42,041 bases of DNA, taken from positions 1-42,041 of the forward strand of contig JAIUNQ010000010.1 in assembly GCA_020161475.1 (NCBI GenBank), given 5' to 3'. How positions within the stretch are numbered: position 1 is the first letter of the stretch; every line of letters starts with the position of its first letter. Position numbers and translations under genes: made by a program. Shown here piece after piece: positions 18,440-27,550 of the stretch. The stretch is from Pseudomonadota bacterium (lineage in GTDB: Bacteria; Pseudomonadota; Alphaproteobacteria; Rhizobiales; Beijerinckiaceae). The notes under the pieces are model-generated. The model had not been told where the DNA came from, ran no database searches, and worked only from the letters and a program-made list of their open reading frames with translations.

Positions 18440-19018
18440 TTAGGCCTTGAGCTTTTTGGCGAGGCCCGCAATGCGCACGCCGAGCAGACGCGCGAACTCC
18501 TTGTCGCCCGCCGGCGGGGTGACATCCGCGGCGGCGTTTTCAGCCTGCGTCACCACACCCAGCGCCGCGCCGATACGGTTCGGCTGATCACCGCCCGCGC
18601 TCTCGTTGCGGTTGATGTTGGCATTCGGGACAGCCGGGCCAGCCCAGAGCATGCCGTGCTGCATCGAGAACACGATCATCGAGGTGAGGGTATGATCCTT
18701 GTTGCCGCCGAAGCTGGCGCCCACGGTAAAGCCCGAGGCGAGCTTGTCCTTCCAGCCCGCCGTGAACCACACCTTGGCCGTGGCTTCCATGAAGGCGCGC
18801 ATGGGCGAGGAGACGTCACCCATGTAGGTGGGCGAGCCGAAGATCACGGCATCGGCCTTGGTCACGGCTTCGAGGGCGGCAGAAAAATCCTGCGCGGCGC
18901 TTTCCAACTTCACCACCACCGGCGTGCCGCCGCCCGCCTTGACGCCTTCGGCCACGAAATCAGCCAAGGCAGCGGTGTGGCCATAACCAGAGTGATAAAC
19001 GATTGCGACAGTGCTCAT
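18440..19018 (-). CDS. Flavodoxin-family NAD(P)H:quinone oxidoreductase-like protein
   Basis: 192 residues. The phosphate loop VYHSGYGHTAALADF (7-21) and the second FMN loop GSPTYMGDVSSPMRAF are typical of WrbA-like flavodoxins. ASGFTVGASFGGNKD follows, as in the WrbA FMN-binding region. Such proteins reduce quinones by two electrons, limiting semiquinone stress. The start at 19018 has AGAGG upstream; an ATG 20 codons earlier would add residues outside the fold. It is followed by its own terminator. Confidence 0.85.
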   Translation of the reverse strand: MSTVAIVYHSGYGHTAALADFVAEGVKAGGGTPVVVKLESAAQDFSAALEAVTKADAVIFGSPTYMGDVSSPMRAFMEATAKVWFTAGWKDKLASGFTVGASFGGNKDHTLTSMIVFSMQHGMLWAGPAVPNANINRNESAGGDQPNRIGAALGVVTQAENAAADVTPPAGDKEFARLLGVRIAGLAKKLKA

Positions 19019-19169
19019 AGGGGAGACCTCTTTGGGAATTGGGTCCGCATCATTTAGATTGCGAAGCCGCAACGACAACCCCCATTGAAGGATCTCAGCT
19101 TTGCATCAGCGCAACAACACGAAGCCGTGAGCTGGTCTTGCCGCGGGCGGCCTCGTCGGCAGATGGCGG

Positions 19170-21410
19170 CTAGCCCGTGAACTTGTTGGATCGCGGGAAG
19201 CCCTTGGGTGGCAGGCGACCGGTCTGCGCACGATGACCCAACCAGGGGAGTAATTCGTCGCCCTTCAAGTTGAAGGTGCGCCCCGAGGAATCGTTCCAGC
19301 TCAGACCATCGGCAAGGTTGAAGGTCTTCAGATCCACAATGCCGCCTTCCTTGTAGCGCTGGAGGCGCACACCCTTGCCGCGCGGCATCTCGGCCACTTC
19401 CGCCAGCGGGAAGGTCAGCAGGAGGCGATTTTCGCCGACAATCGCGACGTGATCGCCCTCGACCACCTGTGCAAGCCAGAGGCGGGCATCATCCACATTC
19501 ATCACCTGCCGCCCCTTGCGGGTGGTGGCGAGAAGATCTTCGGCAGAGACGATAAAGCCGCGCGAATCTTTCGCGGCCAGCAGGCGCTTCTGCCCCGCAA
19601 TATAGGGGAAGGCCGCCATGATCTCGGCCTCGGCATCGAGATCGACCATCAAGCGGATGGGTTCGCCAAAGCCGCGCCCGCCGGGGAGCTTGCTGGCTTC
19701 CAGCGTAAAGGCCTTGCCGTCCGTCGAGAGCAGCAGGATTTTCGCCGTGGTTTCCGTGGGGAAGGCGAAGGCCAAGCCGTCATCGCCCTTGTATTGCAGG
19801 TTGGACAGATCCACCCCATGCCCCTTGAGCGCGCGGATCCAGCCCTTCTGCGTGACGACCACGGTGATCGGCTCGCGCTCGATAAGCGCTTCAGCGACAT
19901 CCATCGAGACTTCGCCAACAACGCCGAAATCCGAGCGGCGCTTGCCGAGGGGCGTGTCCTTCGAGAAGGCTTTGGCGACCTGCCCGATCTCCCATTTCAC
20001 GGTTTTCCACTGCTTTGCCTCAGAGGCCAGCAGGGCTTCAATATCCGCCTTTTCTTTCGACAGCTCGTCGTGTTCGCGGCGCAGCTCCATCTCCTCCAGC
20101 TTGCGCAACTGGCGCAGGCGGGTGTCGAGAATGGCATTGGCCTGCACTTCCGTGATGTCAAAGCGCTTCATCAGCACAGGACGCGGCTCGTCCTCCTCGC
20201 GGATGATGCGGATCACCTCATCGAGGTTAAGGAAGGCGATGATAAGGCCGCCCAGAATCTCAAGGCGCGCCTCGATTTTCGCGAGGCGATGGCGCGAGCG
20301 GCGCAGCAGGACATCGCGGCGGTGATCGAGGAAGGCGCGCAGCAGCTCCACAAGGCCGCAGACGCGCGGCACCTTGCCGTCGATCAGCACGTTCATGTTG
20401 ACCGAGAAGCGCGTTTCCAACTCGGTGAGCTTGTAGAGCGCCTCCATCAGCAGCGCCGGCTCGACATTGCGCGCGCGCGGCTCAAGCACGATGCGCACGT
20501 CTTCCGCCGATTCATCCCGCACATCGGCGAGCAGCGGCAGCTTCTTCTCGTTGAGAAGCTCGGCGATCTTCTCGATCAGGCGCGATTTCTGCACGCCGTA
20601 AGGAATTTCGGTGACGACGACAACATAGCCGCCGCGCCCGGTCTCTTCCTTGTGCCAGCGGGCGCGTGTGCGCACCGCGCCGCGCCCGGTGCGATAGGTT
20701 TCCAGCAGGCTGGCGGGGGATTCCACGATCGTGCCGCCGGTCGGGAAATCCGGACCCGGCACATGCTTGATCAGGTCTTCCACCGTGGCGGCCGGGTTGT
20801 CGATCAACTCGATGGCGGCGGCGCAGAGTTCGGCGGCGTTATGCGGCGGGATCGAGGTCGCCATACCCACCGCGATGCCCTGAGAGCCATTGGCCAGCAG
20901 GTTGGGGAAGGCGCCGGGGAGCACAATCGGCTCCTCGTTCTGACCATCGTAATTGGGACGGAAGGAGACCGCGTCCTCGTCGATCCCTTCGAGCAGCAAC
21001 CGCGCCACCGCGGTCATGCGCGCTTCGGTGTAGCGGTAGGCGGCGGCGGAATCCCCGTCGATGTTGCCGAAGTTGCCCTGCCCGTCCACCAGCGGATAGC
21101 GCGAGGAGAAATCCTGCGCGAGACGCACCAGCGCGTCATAGATCGCCTGATCGCCATGGGGATGGAAGGTACCCATCACGTCGCCGACGATTTTCGCGCT
21201 TTTCTTGAAGGGCGCATCGGGGCTCAGGCGCAGCAGGTGCATCCCGTAGAGAATGCGGCGATGCACCGGCTTCATGCCGTCGCGCGCATCCGGCAGGGCG
21301 CGATGCATGATCGTGGAGAGCGCATACGCGAGGTAGCGCTCTTCCAGCGCATCGCGCAGCGGAATAGCTTCGATGCCGTTTGGCGGGGTAGGATCGACCG
21401 GTTTGCCCAA
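19170..21410 (-). CDS. parC: DNA topoisomerase IV subunit A
   Basis: 746 residues. ParC pairs with ParE to decatenate replicated chromosomes. The winged-helix core has [14 protein letters not shown] (83-96, quinolone-resistance region) and [10 protein letters not shown] with catalytic Tyr127. The tower and coiled-coil region spans about 330-460, and the C-terminal beta-propeller-like part, with GxxxG-rich repeats, about 490-730. The start is TTG at 21410, with GGAAAG 6 bases upstream. A 15-codon frame (21413-21460) ends 2 bases before it and begins inside a conserved upstream element, which may couple translation. It could be confused with GyrA, but the N-terminal [20 protein letters not shown] is ParC-like. 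Confidence 0.95.
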   Translation of the reverse strand: MGKPVDPTPPNGIEAIPLRDALEERYLAYALSTIMHRALPDARDGMKPVHRRILYGMHLLRLSPDAPFKKSAKIVGDVMGTFHPHGDQAIYDALVRLAQDFSSRYPLVDGQGNFGNIDGDSAAAYRYTEARMTAVARLLLEGIDEDAVSFRPNYDGQNEEPIVLPGAFPNLLANGSQGIAVGMATSIPPHNAAELCAAAIELIDNPAATVEDLIKHVPGPDFPTGGTIVESPASLLETYRTGRGAVRTRARWHKEETGRGGYVVVVTEIPYGVQKSRLIEKIAELLNEKKLPLLADVRDESAEDVRIVLEPRARNVEPALLMEALYKLTELETRFSVNMNVLIDGKVPRVCGLVELLRAFLDHRRDVLLRRSRHRLAKIEARLEILGGLIIAFLNLDEVIRIIREEDEPRPVLMKRFDITEVQANAILDTRLRQLRKLEEMELRREHDELSKEKADIEALLASEAKQWKTVKWEIGQVAKAFSKDTPLGKRRSDFGVVGEVSMDVAEALIEREPITVVVTQKGWIRALKGHGVDLSNLQYKGDDGLAFAFPTETTAKILLLSTDGKAFTLEASKLPGGRGFGEPIRLMVDLDAEAEIMAAFPYIAGQKRLLAAKDSRGFIVSAEDLLATTRKGRQVMNVDDARLWLAQVVEGDHVAIVGENRLLLTFPLAEVAEMPRGKGVRLQRYKEGGIVDLKTFNLADGLSWNDSSGRTFNLKGDELLPWLGHRAQTGRLPPKGFPRSNKFTG

Positions 21411-21436
21411 GATTACTTTCCATCGACCCTCGGCGT

Positions 21437-21514
21437 GACCTTGCGGTCTTCCTCGGGCATTTCCCTCGCAACGGGCTGCTGAAGCAGCCCCGCTCGGCGT
21501 CGCATTCGCTCCTA
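21437..21514 (-). repeat. Composite hairpin element upstream of parC (copy A)
   Basis: In the gene's direction: box 2 (GCGACGCCGAGC), a central hairpin (8-bp stem 21473-21480 with 21483-21490), box 1 (CGTTGCGAGGG), and a proximal 4-bp hairpin GACC-GCAA-GGTC (21437-21448). Box 1 begins 53 nt from the start codon. A further near-perfect 11-bp hairpin (21517-21540) lies upstream. The boxes match copies before acpS and rsh; the central stem has a different sequence but keeps pairing. Confidence 0.75.
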
Positions 21515-21604
21515 AAGCGGGCTTTCCAAGGAAACCCCGCCTCCTAGGGGTTAGACCATCCTAATGGCCTGCTTCAAGGCTGGCGCGGCGATTTCCCCCG
21601 CCAA

Positions 21605-22330
21605 TTACAGGGCAAGCAGCTTCTGGACGAGTTCGGTGCGCGGTCCCTGATGGGAAAGCCCGCGCGGGCCGTAAAGGTGGCGCTCCAGAAAGAAGCCGGA
21701 GAGCGCAAAACCGGCGGCGAGCGTTTCGCTTGGCACAGCCGCAATCGGGGCGTCCTCCGCCACGAAGGCCGGCAGGGCGAGCAGGCGCGGCGCATAGGGT
21801 GCGCCAGCTGCGGCGCTCACAGCGCGGCCTGATTTTGGGGAGACATAGATCAGCTCCTCCGTTGCGCCCGTGGCGGCACAACACGACAGATCCAGCCCGA
21901 AGCCGAGGTCGGAGAGGATCATCAGTTCGAAGCGCACCAGCACCGGGCCCAGAAGCTGCGGCATGGCGAGGAGATCCAGCATGCCATCCGCTGCGTGATA
22001 GAGCGCCTCGTGCGGGTCACGCTCAGGCAGCAGGCGGATCAGCGCGCCGATGTGGTTGACGGCGGCAAGCGCCAGCGGGTTCGCCAGCACGAAGGCGGCG
22101 CGGCTTTGAACAACCTCGGCGGTGAAGGCACCCAGATGCTCCTCCAGCCGCGCGCGCCAGGTGAGGGTGAGACGGTTACCGGGTTGCAAGGTGCTGGCGT
22201 GTTTGGGCCCGCGCCCGCCACGCACCAGCCCCATGTGGCGACCATGTGCCCGGGTGAGGACTTCGAGAATGCAATCGCGCTCGCCGTGGCGGCGCGCGGC
22301 AATCACAAGGCCCTCATCATCCCATTGCAT
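21605..22330 (-). CDS. recO: DNA repair protein RecO
   Basis: 241 residues. RecO helps load RecA on SSB-coated gaps in the RecFOR pathway. The N-terminal OB fold (about 1-80) starts MQWDDEGLVIAARRHGERD and includes HGRHMGLVRGG. The helical and zinc-like part has FELMILSDLGFGLDLSCCAATG (quoted in part: LGFGLDLSCCAATG), typical of alphaproteobacterial RecO. The start is ATG 22330 with GAGGG upstream. A TTG 17 codons earlier is in frame, but it lies inside the upstream repeat element and is less likely. It lies 136 nt after era. Confidence 0.93.
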   Translation of the reverse strand: MQWDDEGLVIAARRHGERDCILEVLTRAHGRHMGLVRGGRGPKHASTLQPGNRLTLTWRARLEEHLGAFTAEVVQSRAAFVLANPLALAAVNHIGALIRLLPERDPHEALYHAADGMLDLLAMPQLLGPVLVRFELMILSDLGFGLDLSCCAATGATEELIYVSPKSGRAVSAAAGAPYAPRLLALPAFVAEDAPIAAVPSETLAAGFALSGFFLERHLYGPRGLSHQGPRTELVQKLLAL

Positions 22331-22348
22331 TTTTTCGCCCTCAGGAGC

Positions 22349-22437
22349 GACCTTCCTGCCCGGAAGGTCACCTTCGGGCAAGCCCCTCGCATAAGCTCGG
22401 CGGCCCGTTCGGGCCTAGCCTTGGCCTTTGGCCAAGG
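22349..22437 (-). repeat. Composite hairpin element upstream of recO (copy D, lacking central stem)
   Basis: The proximal hairpin GACCTTCC-5-GGAAGGTC (22349-22369) is perfect. Box 1 (CCCTCGCA on the + strand, 22384-22391) starts 54 nt from the recO start codon. A shortened box 2 (GCTCGGCG, 22395-22402) follows directly, as if the central hairpin had been deleted. Two more hairpins lie upstream: GGCCCG/CGGGCC (22402-22415) and CCTTGGCC/GGCCAAGG (22419-22437). The copy is degenerate. Confidence 0.55.
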
Positions 22438-22466
22438 CGGGTGCCCCGTTCAAGACGGACCACTCG

Positions 22467-23387
22467 TTACTTCTTCTTCTCGTGCGGGAATTCGAGGCCC
22501 ATTTCGCGGTAGCGCTCCGGATCTTCCGACCAGTTCTCACGCACCTTGACGAAAAGGAAGAGGTGAACATTCGCCTCCGCCGCCTCGATGATCTCCTTGC
22601 GCGCCGCCGAGCCGATGGCCTTGATGGTCGCGCCGCCCTTGCCCAGCACGATCTTGCGCTGGCTTTCGCGCTCCACGTAAATCGTCTGCTCGATGCGCAC
22701 ATCGCCGTTCTTCATCGTGGTCCATTGCTCGGTTTCCACGGTGGAGCGATAGGGCAGCTCGTCGTGCAGGCGCTCGAAAATCTTCTCGCGCGTGATCTCG
22801 GCGGCCAGAAAACGCAAGGGCGCATCCGAAATCTCATCCTCCGGATAAAGCCACGGGCCGAAGGGGAGCTTGTCCTCGAGGTAATCGAGGATCGCGTCGG
22901 TGCCGTAGCCCTTGAGCGCGGAGATCATGAAGGTCGCGTCGAACTTGGCCCTCTCGTTGAGCTTGGCCGTAATCGCCAGCAGCTTTTCCGCCGGGAGCAG
23001 GTCAATCTTGTTAAGCACGAGGAATTTGGGCTGCTTGACCTCGCCCAGCGCATCGAACAGCGCTTCCTCGCTCTCATCATCGTAATGGGTTACGTCCACC
23101 AGCACGCCGACGCGGTCCGCATCCGCCGCCCCGCCCCAGGCCGAGGTCACCATCGCGCGCTCCAGCTTGCGCTTGGGCGAGAAGATGCCGGGCGTGTCGA
23201 CGAAGATGATCTGGCTCTGGCCCTTCATCGCGATGCCGCGGATCTGGGTGCGCGTCGTCTGCACCTTGCGCGAGACAATCGACACCTTGGCCCCAACGAG
23301 CTGGTTGAGCAGGGTCGATTTGCCCGCGTTCGGCACGCCGATGAGCGCCACGAAGCCACAGCGGGTGGGGGTGGAGCCTTCAGTCAT
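22467..23387 (-). CDS. era: GTPase Era
   Basis: 306 residues. Era is an essential GTPase that binds the 3' end of 16S rRNA during 30S maturation. The G1 loop is GVPNAGKST (17-25), G3 is DTPG near 65, and G4 is NKID near 125. The C-terminal KH domain (about 200-290) holds QRKIVLGKGGATIKAIGSAAR. It starts 8 nt inside rnc, the standard rnc-era overlap, so the two are translationally coupled. Confidence 0.97.
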   Translation of the reverse strand: MTEGSTPTRCGFVALIGVPNAGKSTLLNQLVGAKVSIVSRKVQTTRTQIRGIAMKGQSQIIFVDTPGIFSPKRKLERAMVTSAWGGAADADRVGVLVDVTHYDDESEEALFDALGEVKQPKFLVLNKIDLLPAEKLLAITAKLNERAKFDATFMISALKGYGTDAILDYLEDKLPFGPWLYPEDEISDAPLRFLAAEITREKIFERLHDELPYRSTVETEQWTTMKNGDVRIEQTIYVERESQRKIVLGKGGATIKAIGSAARKEIIEAAEANVHLFLFVKVRENWSEDPERYREMGLEFPHEKKK

Positions 23388-24054
23388 TCAGCAAGCCTTC
23401 GCGTTTGAGCCATTCTTCCGCGGCGGCCCGCTCGGCCACGCGTTTGGAGGGGCCATGCCCCGAAATATCCGCCTTGCCGGACACCCGCACCGCCACCTCG
23501 AACCGGGGAGCATGGTCGGGGCCGGTGCGGCCAATGTCGTGATAGGTCGGCACGGGAAGCCCGCGCGCCTGCACAATCTCTTGCAGCAGGGTTTTGGCGT
23601 CTTTCGGCACGATGCGCGGCGCCTGCATACGCGCCGTCCAGTTCTCGCGCACCAGCTTTTCCGCCGCCGCCAAGCCGCCGTCGCGGTAGATGGCGCCGAT
23701 CACCGCTTCGCAGGCATCGCCCAAAATTGCATCGCGCTTTTTCGCGCCGGAGCGCTTCTCACCCTCACCCAGACGCAACTCATCGCCCAGACGCCACTCC
23801 CGCGCGACATCGGCGCAGGTTTCCTTGCGCACGAGATCGGCGAGACGTTTTGAAAGATCGCCTTCAGGGGCGGTGGGGAAGGCCTCGAACAGCATGGTCG
23901 AGACGATCAGCCCCAGCACACGATCGCCCAGAAACTCAAGGCGCTGATAGCTGTGCTCGCGCGAGCCGGCGCTGACATGCGTGAGCGCTTCTTCCAGCAG
24001 ATCGGTGTTGGAAAAGGTGTAACCCAGCCGCTTTTCGAGGGCGGATGCCGCCAT
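23380..24054 (-). CDS. rnc: Ribonuclease III
   Basis: 224 residues. It cleaves double-stranded RNA in rRNA and mRNA processing. The catalytic signature YQRLEFLGDRVLGL and the second acidic patch GDACEAVIGAIY are intact. The double-stranded RNA-binding domain occupies about 155-220 (APRFEVAVRV, KRVAERAAAEEWL). The start at 24054 (MAASALEKRLGY) shares one base with the lepB stop (TAATG). An open extension of 21 codons upstream overlaps lepB and is not family-like. Confidence 0.96.
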   Translation of the reverse strand: MAASALEKRLGYTFSNTDLLEEALTHVSAGSREHSYQRLEFLGDRVLGLIVSTMLFEAFPTAPEGDLSKRLADLVRKETCADVAREWRLGDELRLGEGEKRSGAKKRDAILGDACEAVIGAIYRDGGLAAAEKLVRENWTARMQAPRIVPKDAKTLLQEIVQARGLPVPTYHDIGRTGPDHAPRFEVAVRVSGKADISGHGPSKRVAERAAAEEWLKREGLLND

Positions 24055-24812
24055 TACTTCACTCGCTGGAAAATGCGGGACCAACGTGCATCCGTCGGCC
24101 ATTTCCACACCTGCCACGGCGCCGTGCCCTCCTCCACAGAGAAGAAGATCACCTCGGCGCGGCCCACGAAATTCTCATAGGGCACATAGCCGACGCTTTG
24201 CAGATCGCGACTGTCGGTCGAGTTGTCGCGGTTGTCGCCCATCATAAAGAAGTGGCCGAGCGGGACGGTGTATTCAATGGTGTTGTCCCAATAGCCGGTG
24301 TTCCCCTCGCGCTCGATGACGTTGTAGCTCACGCCATTGGGCAGGGTTTCGGTGTAGCGCGGAATGCGCGCCATGCGCCCGAAGGCGTCGCGGCTTTCCA
24401 TGAAGCCCGCCGCTTCCTTCTTCACCGGCTGGCCGTTGATGCGCAGCACGCCATCGAGCACCTGCACCTTGTCACCCGGCAGGCCAATGACGCGTTTGAT
24501 GTAATCGGTCTCGTTATCCTTGGGCAGCTTGAAGACGGCGATGTCGCCGCGCTTGGGTTCCGCGCCCCAGATGCGCCCCTTGATCGGCGCGATGGAGAAG
24601 GGGAAGGAATGCTTGGAATAGCCATAGGCGTATTTGGAGACGAAGAGATAATCGCCCACCAGCAGGGTCGGGATGAGCGAACCTGAGGGGATGTTGAAGG
24701 GCTGGAAAGCAAAGGTGCGGATGACGACCGCAATCAGAAGCGCCTCGAGGATGACGCGGATCGTCTCGCCCAAGCCGCCTTCGGATTTCTGCCCAGTGCT
24801 GTCCATCGCCAT
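24054..24812 (-). CDS. lepB: Signal peptidase I
   Basis: 252 residues. LepB removes signal peptides at the outer face of the cytoplasmic membrane. One membrane segment lies at about 18-38. The catalytic serine is Ser45 in PSGSLIPTL (Leu replaces the common Met after it) and the base is Lys106 in DYIKRVIGLPGD. The C-terminal box GDNRDNSTDSRD is present. AAGGA lies upstream of the ATG at 24812. The order acpS-lepB-rnc-era is a classic alphaproteobacterial cluster. Confidence 0.97.
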   Translation of the reverse strand: MAMDSTGQKSEGGLGETIRVILEALLIAVVIRTFAFQPFNIPSGSLIPTLLVGDYLFVSKYAYGYSKHSFPFSIAPIKGRIWGAEPKRGDIAVFKLPKDNETDYIKRVIGLPGDKVQVLDGVLRINGQPVKKEAAGFMESRDAFGRMARIPRYTETLPNGVSYNVIEREGNTGYWDNTIEYTVPLGHFFMMGDNRDNSTDSRDLQSVGYVPYENFVGRAEVIFFSVEEGTAPWQVWKWPTDARWSRIFQRVK

Positions 24813-24913
24813 CTCAATGTCCTTAGAAGTCGTGCGGGTATAGCGAAGCGCGTGATGCAGGGCAATCGCGGCGGGGGTATGGCCGGATTTATGTGCTGGT
24901 GCTGTTTGTGGAG

Positions 24914-24931
24914 CACCTTGGTCCCAAGGTG
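24914..24931. repeat. Palindrome between acpS and lepB
   Basis: A perfect palindrome CACCTTGG-2-CCAAGGTG four bases after the acpS stop. No T-run follows, so it is not a standard terminator; it may stabilise the acpS mRNA end or be a dispersed palindrome. Confidence 0.5.
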
Positions 24932-24935
24932 GGGT

Positions 24936-25334
24936 TTAGACCGGCACGGCCTCGATCACCACAAAGGCCTGCGCGAAGGGCTTGTCATCCGTAATGGTGA
25001 GGTGAATGCGCGCGCGGTGACCCGGCGGCGTCATGGCCGCCAGACGCTCCTTAGCGCTGCCGGTGAGTTCCATGGTGGGCTGGCCGGATCTGAGGTTGAC
25101 CACCCCCATCTCCTTCCACGCGATGCCCATGCGAATGCCGGTGCCCAGCGCCTTGGCGCAGGCCTCTTTTGCGGCAAAACGCTTGGCATAGGAGGCGATA
25201 CGCTCGGCCCGCCCCTCGGATTTCGCGCGCTCGACATCGGTGAAAACGCGATTGATAAAACGCTCGCCGAAGCGCGCCAGCGTATCGCCGATGCGGTCGA
25301 TATTCGCAAGATCGGAGCCGATACCGAGGATCAT
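24936..25334 (-). CDS. acpS: Holo-[acyl-carrier-protein] synthase
   Basis: 132 residues. AcpS transfers the 4'-phosphopantetheine arm from CoA to acyl carrier protein. The family N-terminus [15 protein letters not shown] (Asp8 binds Mg) and [15 protein letters not shown], with the second metal-binding Glu, are intact. The start at 25334 is supported by GGAG 6 bases upstream and by the canonical N-terminus. An in-frame ATG at 25379 lies inside the upstream repeat element and would add 15 residues. Confidence 0.97.
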   Translation of the reverse strand: MILGIGSDLANIDRIGDTLARFGERFINRVFTDVERAKSEGRAERIASYAKRFAAKEACAKALGTGIRMGIAWKEMGVVNLRSGQPTMELTGSAKERLAAMTPPGHRARIHLTITDDKPFAQAFVVIEAVPV

Positions 25335-25353
25335 TGTTTTCTCCGCCCTCCCG

Positions 25354-25425
25354 AATGGCCCGCGGCCATTGTCGGGCATTTCCCTCGCAACGGATGCTCG
25401 CGCATCCTGCTCGGCGTCGCGTTGC
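25354..25425 (-). repeat. Composite hairpin element upstream of acpS (copy B)
   Basis: The proximal hairpin AATGGCC-3-GGCCATT (25354-25370) is perfect. Box 1 is at 25382-25392, 48 nt from the start codon. The central hairpin GGATGC-4-GCATCC spans 25392-25407 and box 2 spans 25408-25425. GCAACG and CGTTGC at the two box ends can also pair around the central hairpin. This is the cleanest single copy. Confidence 0.8.
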
Positions 25426-25435
25426 AATCTTATTC

Positions 25436-25508
25436 TGGCATCCGCTTTTTCCGCCAATCGGCTTCCACTTGGCGGGCGGATGCTTCTACCACCTGCTCCC
25501 GCAGGTGG
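25436..25508. repeat. Two further hairpins between the acpS element and pdxJ
   Basis: A long imperfect inverted repeat with outer arms GCATCCGC/GCGGATGC and inner arms CCGCCAA/TTGGCGG runs from about 25438 to 25483. A perfect 8-bp hairpin CCACCTGC-TCCC-GCAGGTGG (25489-25508) begins 5 bases after the pdxJ stop. Neither has a T-run. Together with copy B they fill the whole acpS-pdxJ gap with palindromes. Confidence 0.65.
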
Positions 25509-25512
25509 CTTT

Positions 25513-26268
25513 TCAGACCTTCACCAGACCACGGCCGAGGTCCATGGCGTGGCGCATCTGGCGCAAAGCCTCGCTCATGCCGACAAAAACGGCCTCGCCG
25601 ATCAGGAAATGGCCGATATTGAATTCCACGAACTGCACGCAGCCCGCGAGGCGCTCGGCGGTGGCGTAATCGAGGCCATGGCCCGCATGCACCTCCAGCC
25701 CCGCCGCATCGGCAAAGCGCGCGCCGCGCACCAGGCGCGAAAACTCCGCCTTGGCCATGGCGGCATCGCCCATCTCAATGGCATGGCACCAGGTGCCGGT
25801 GTGCAGCTCGACAATGTCGGCCTCGAGCGCCTTGGCGGTCTCGATGGCGCTTTCATCGGCCTCAATGAAGAGGGAGACGCGAATGCCGGCATCCTTCAGC
25901 GTGCCGATAGCGCGGCGGATATGATCGGTGTCGTAATGCAGGTCCAGCCCGCCTTCGGTGGTGCGTTCCTCGCGCTTTTCCGGCACGAGGCAGCAGGCAT
26001 GGGGCAGCACCGAGCAGGCGATTTTCACCATCTCCTCGGTGGCGGCCATTTCGAAGTTGAGCGGGCGCGAAATCTCGCTTTTCAGACGGCGCATATCCGC
26101 ATCGCGGATGTGGCGACGATCCTCACGCAGGTGCGCCGTGATGCCGTCCGCCCCTGCCGCAATCGCCTGATGCGCGGCGCGGATCGGGTCCGGCCGCAGG
26201 CCGCCGCGCGCGTTGCGCAGGGTGGCGACGTGATCGATGTTCACACCAAGGCGAATGGGAAAAGGCAT
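25513..26268 (-). CDS. pdxJ: Pyridoxine 5'-phosphate synthase
   Basis: 251 residues, TIM barrel. It condenses 1-deoxyxylulose 5-phosphate with 3-amino-1-hydroxyacetone phosphate to form pyridoxine phosphate (vitamin B6). Landmarks are [16 protein letters not shown] near the N-terminus, [34 protein letters not shown] and EFNIGHFLI, which hold the active-site His and Glu residues and the phosphate loop. The length is normal. It lies between pyrE and acpS on the same strand, with palindrome-filled gaps on both sides. Confidence 0.97.
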   Translation of the reverse strand: MPFPIRLGVNIDHVATLRNARGGLRPDPIRAAHQAIAAGADGITAHLREDRRHIRDADMRRLKSEISRPLNFEMAATEEMVKIACSVLPHACCLVPEKREERTTEGGLDLHYDTDHIRRAIGTLKDAGIRVSLFIEADESAIETAKALEADIVELHTGTWCHAIEMGDAAMAKAEFSRLVRGARFADAAGLEVHAGHGLDYATAERLAGCVQFVEFNIGHFLIGEAVFVGMSEALRQMRHAMDLGRGLVKV

Positions 26269-26335
26269 GTTACACTCGTTTAAGCGATGACATTTTGCAC
26301 TGACGTGCCGACAACATCCATCTTTTTGCTTTTAC

Positions 26336-26400
26336 GCATTTTCGCTTGCGCGGCCCTCCGGGTCTTCACGCGAACCGGTGCCCACTTCGCTCGAAAATGC
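26336..26400. repeat. Rhizobiales-type dispersed palindrome between pyrE and pdxJ
   Basis: Outer arms GCATTTTCG (26336-26344) and CGAAAATGC (26392-26400) enclose an inner segment that on the - strand reads CGAAGTGGGCACCGGTTCGC, then GTGAAGA. I recognise this as the intergenic palindrome found in many copies in Rhizobiales genomes (GCATTTTCGAGCGAAGTGG followed by an ACCGGTTCGCGTGAAGA core). Its arm overlaps the last base of the pyrE stop codon. Confidence 0.75.
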
Positions 26401-26987
26401 TATGCGCCCTGAATACCGCGCGAACCAGGCTTCACCGGGGGCAGCTTGGCAAGTTCGGGCGGAAGCTCGCTCGGATCATAATCGGGCACGGCAAATTCGC
26501 ACAGCGCCACCAGCGGCACGCCGATGTTCACCTTGCCGCCCGAGCGGTCGATGAGGCAGGCCGCGCCGACAATCTCGCCCGGCTGATCCGCCAGCGAATT
26601 GATGCATTCGCGCGCGGAAAGCCCCGTGGTGATGATGTCCTCGATCACGAGAACCTTCTCGCCCTTGTGAATCTCAAAGCCGCGACGCAGGTGGAATTCG
26701 CCATCCTCGCGCTCCACGAACAGCGCGCGCGCGCCCAAGGCACGGGCGATCTCGTAGCCCGGCACGATGCCGCCGATGGCCGGGGAAACCACGACATCGA
26801 TCTTGCCGTAGCGAGCCACGATCTTCTCGCCGAGCGCGCGGCAGAGCTTTTCCGTCAGCGCGGGGCTTTCGAACACGCGCATCTTCTGGATGAAGAAGCC
26901 GGAGCGGCGACCGGAGGAGAGAATGAAATGTCCTTCCAGCAGCCCGCCCGCCTGACGGAACACATCGAGGACTTCATCGCGCGTCAT
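26400..26987 (-). CDS. pyrE: Orotate phosphoribosyltransferase
   Basis: 195 residues. PyrE joins orotate to PRPP in pyrimidine synthesis. The PRPP-binding motif [14 protein letters not shown] is at about 113-126, and [11 protein letters not shown] near 28-38 is the N-terminal substrate segment. The longer C-terminus (about 175-195) is typical of the alphaproteobacterial subgroup. The start lies 2 nt after the stop of the upstream thioesterase gene. The stop codon abuts a dispersed palindrome, so an inserted repeat may have shaped the end of this protein. Confidence 0.96.
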   Translation of the reverse strand: MTRDEVLDVFRQAGGLLEGHFILSSGRRSGFFIQKMRVFESPALTEKLCRALGEKIVARYGKIDVVVSPAIGGIVPGYEIARALGARALFVEREDGEFHLRRGFEIHKGEKVLVIEDIITTGLSARECINSLADQPGEIVGAACLIDRSGGKVNIGVPLVALCEFAVPDYDPSELPPELAKLPPVKPGSRGIQGA

Positions 26988-26989
26988 GT

Positions 26990-27469
26990 CTAACCACCCT
27001 CTTGTTTGGGGAAAATCATGCAGGTCTCGGTGCCGTGGGCGTAAACCTTCCCGGCCTCATCGACAAGGGAGGCTTCGCTGAAGGCCAGCGTACGGCCCCG
27101 GTTGATCACGCTGCCGCGGCAGATAAGACGCCCCGGCTTGCCCGGATAAATGGGGCGGACGAAGGCCACCTTCATCTCCACGCTGGTGTAGCGCTCGCCC
27201 TTTTCCAGCGTGGAATGCACCGCGCAGGCCAGCGCTGAATCGAGGATCGTCGCAGCCCAGCCGCCATGGATCGAGCCGATGGGGTTGTAACTCTCCTCGC
27301 CGGGCGAGCCTTCAAACACTGCAACCCCTTCCGAGGCTTCGATGAGGCGGAAATTGAGGGTCGCGGCAATCGGCGGACCGGGAAGCTCGCCGGCGATCAT
27401 GGCGCGCAGCGTCTCCAGCCCGGTCATGCGCTCATGAAAGTCCGGCGGCAGGATGGAAGGACGGGACAT
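26990..27469 (-). CDS. PaaI-family (hotdog fold) thioesterase
   Basis: 159 residues. The hotdog segment is [20 protein letters not shown] (about 70-89), with the helix that carries the catalytic acid, followed by [11 protein letters not shown]. Such enzymes hydrolyse acyl- or aryl-CoA thioesters; the substrate is not predictable. The start at 27469 is fixed by AGGAG 6 bases upstream (an ATG 14 codons earlier is not supported). It lies between rsh and pyrE on the same strand. Confidence 0.88.
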   Translation of the reverse strand: MSRPSILPPDFHERMTGLETLRAMIAGELPGPPIAATLNFRLIEASEGVAVFEGSPGEESYNPIGSIHGGWAATILDSALACAVHSTLEKGERYTSVEMKVAFVRPIYPGKPGRLICRGSVINRGRTLAFSEASLVDEAGKVYAHGTETCMIFPKQEGG

Positions 27470-27550
27470 GGCAGCTCCTGCATTGGGGGGGCGATGCGAG
27501 CATCCGATCACGATGCCCTGCGCCCCCGTGTCATGTTCATGACTGAACCA

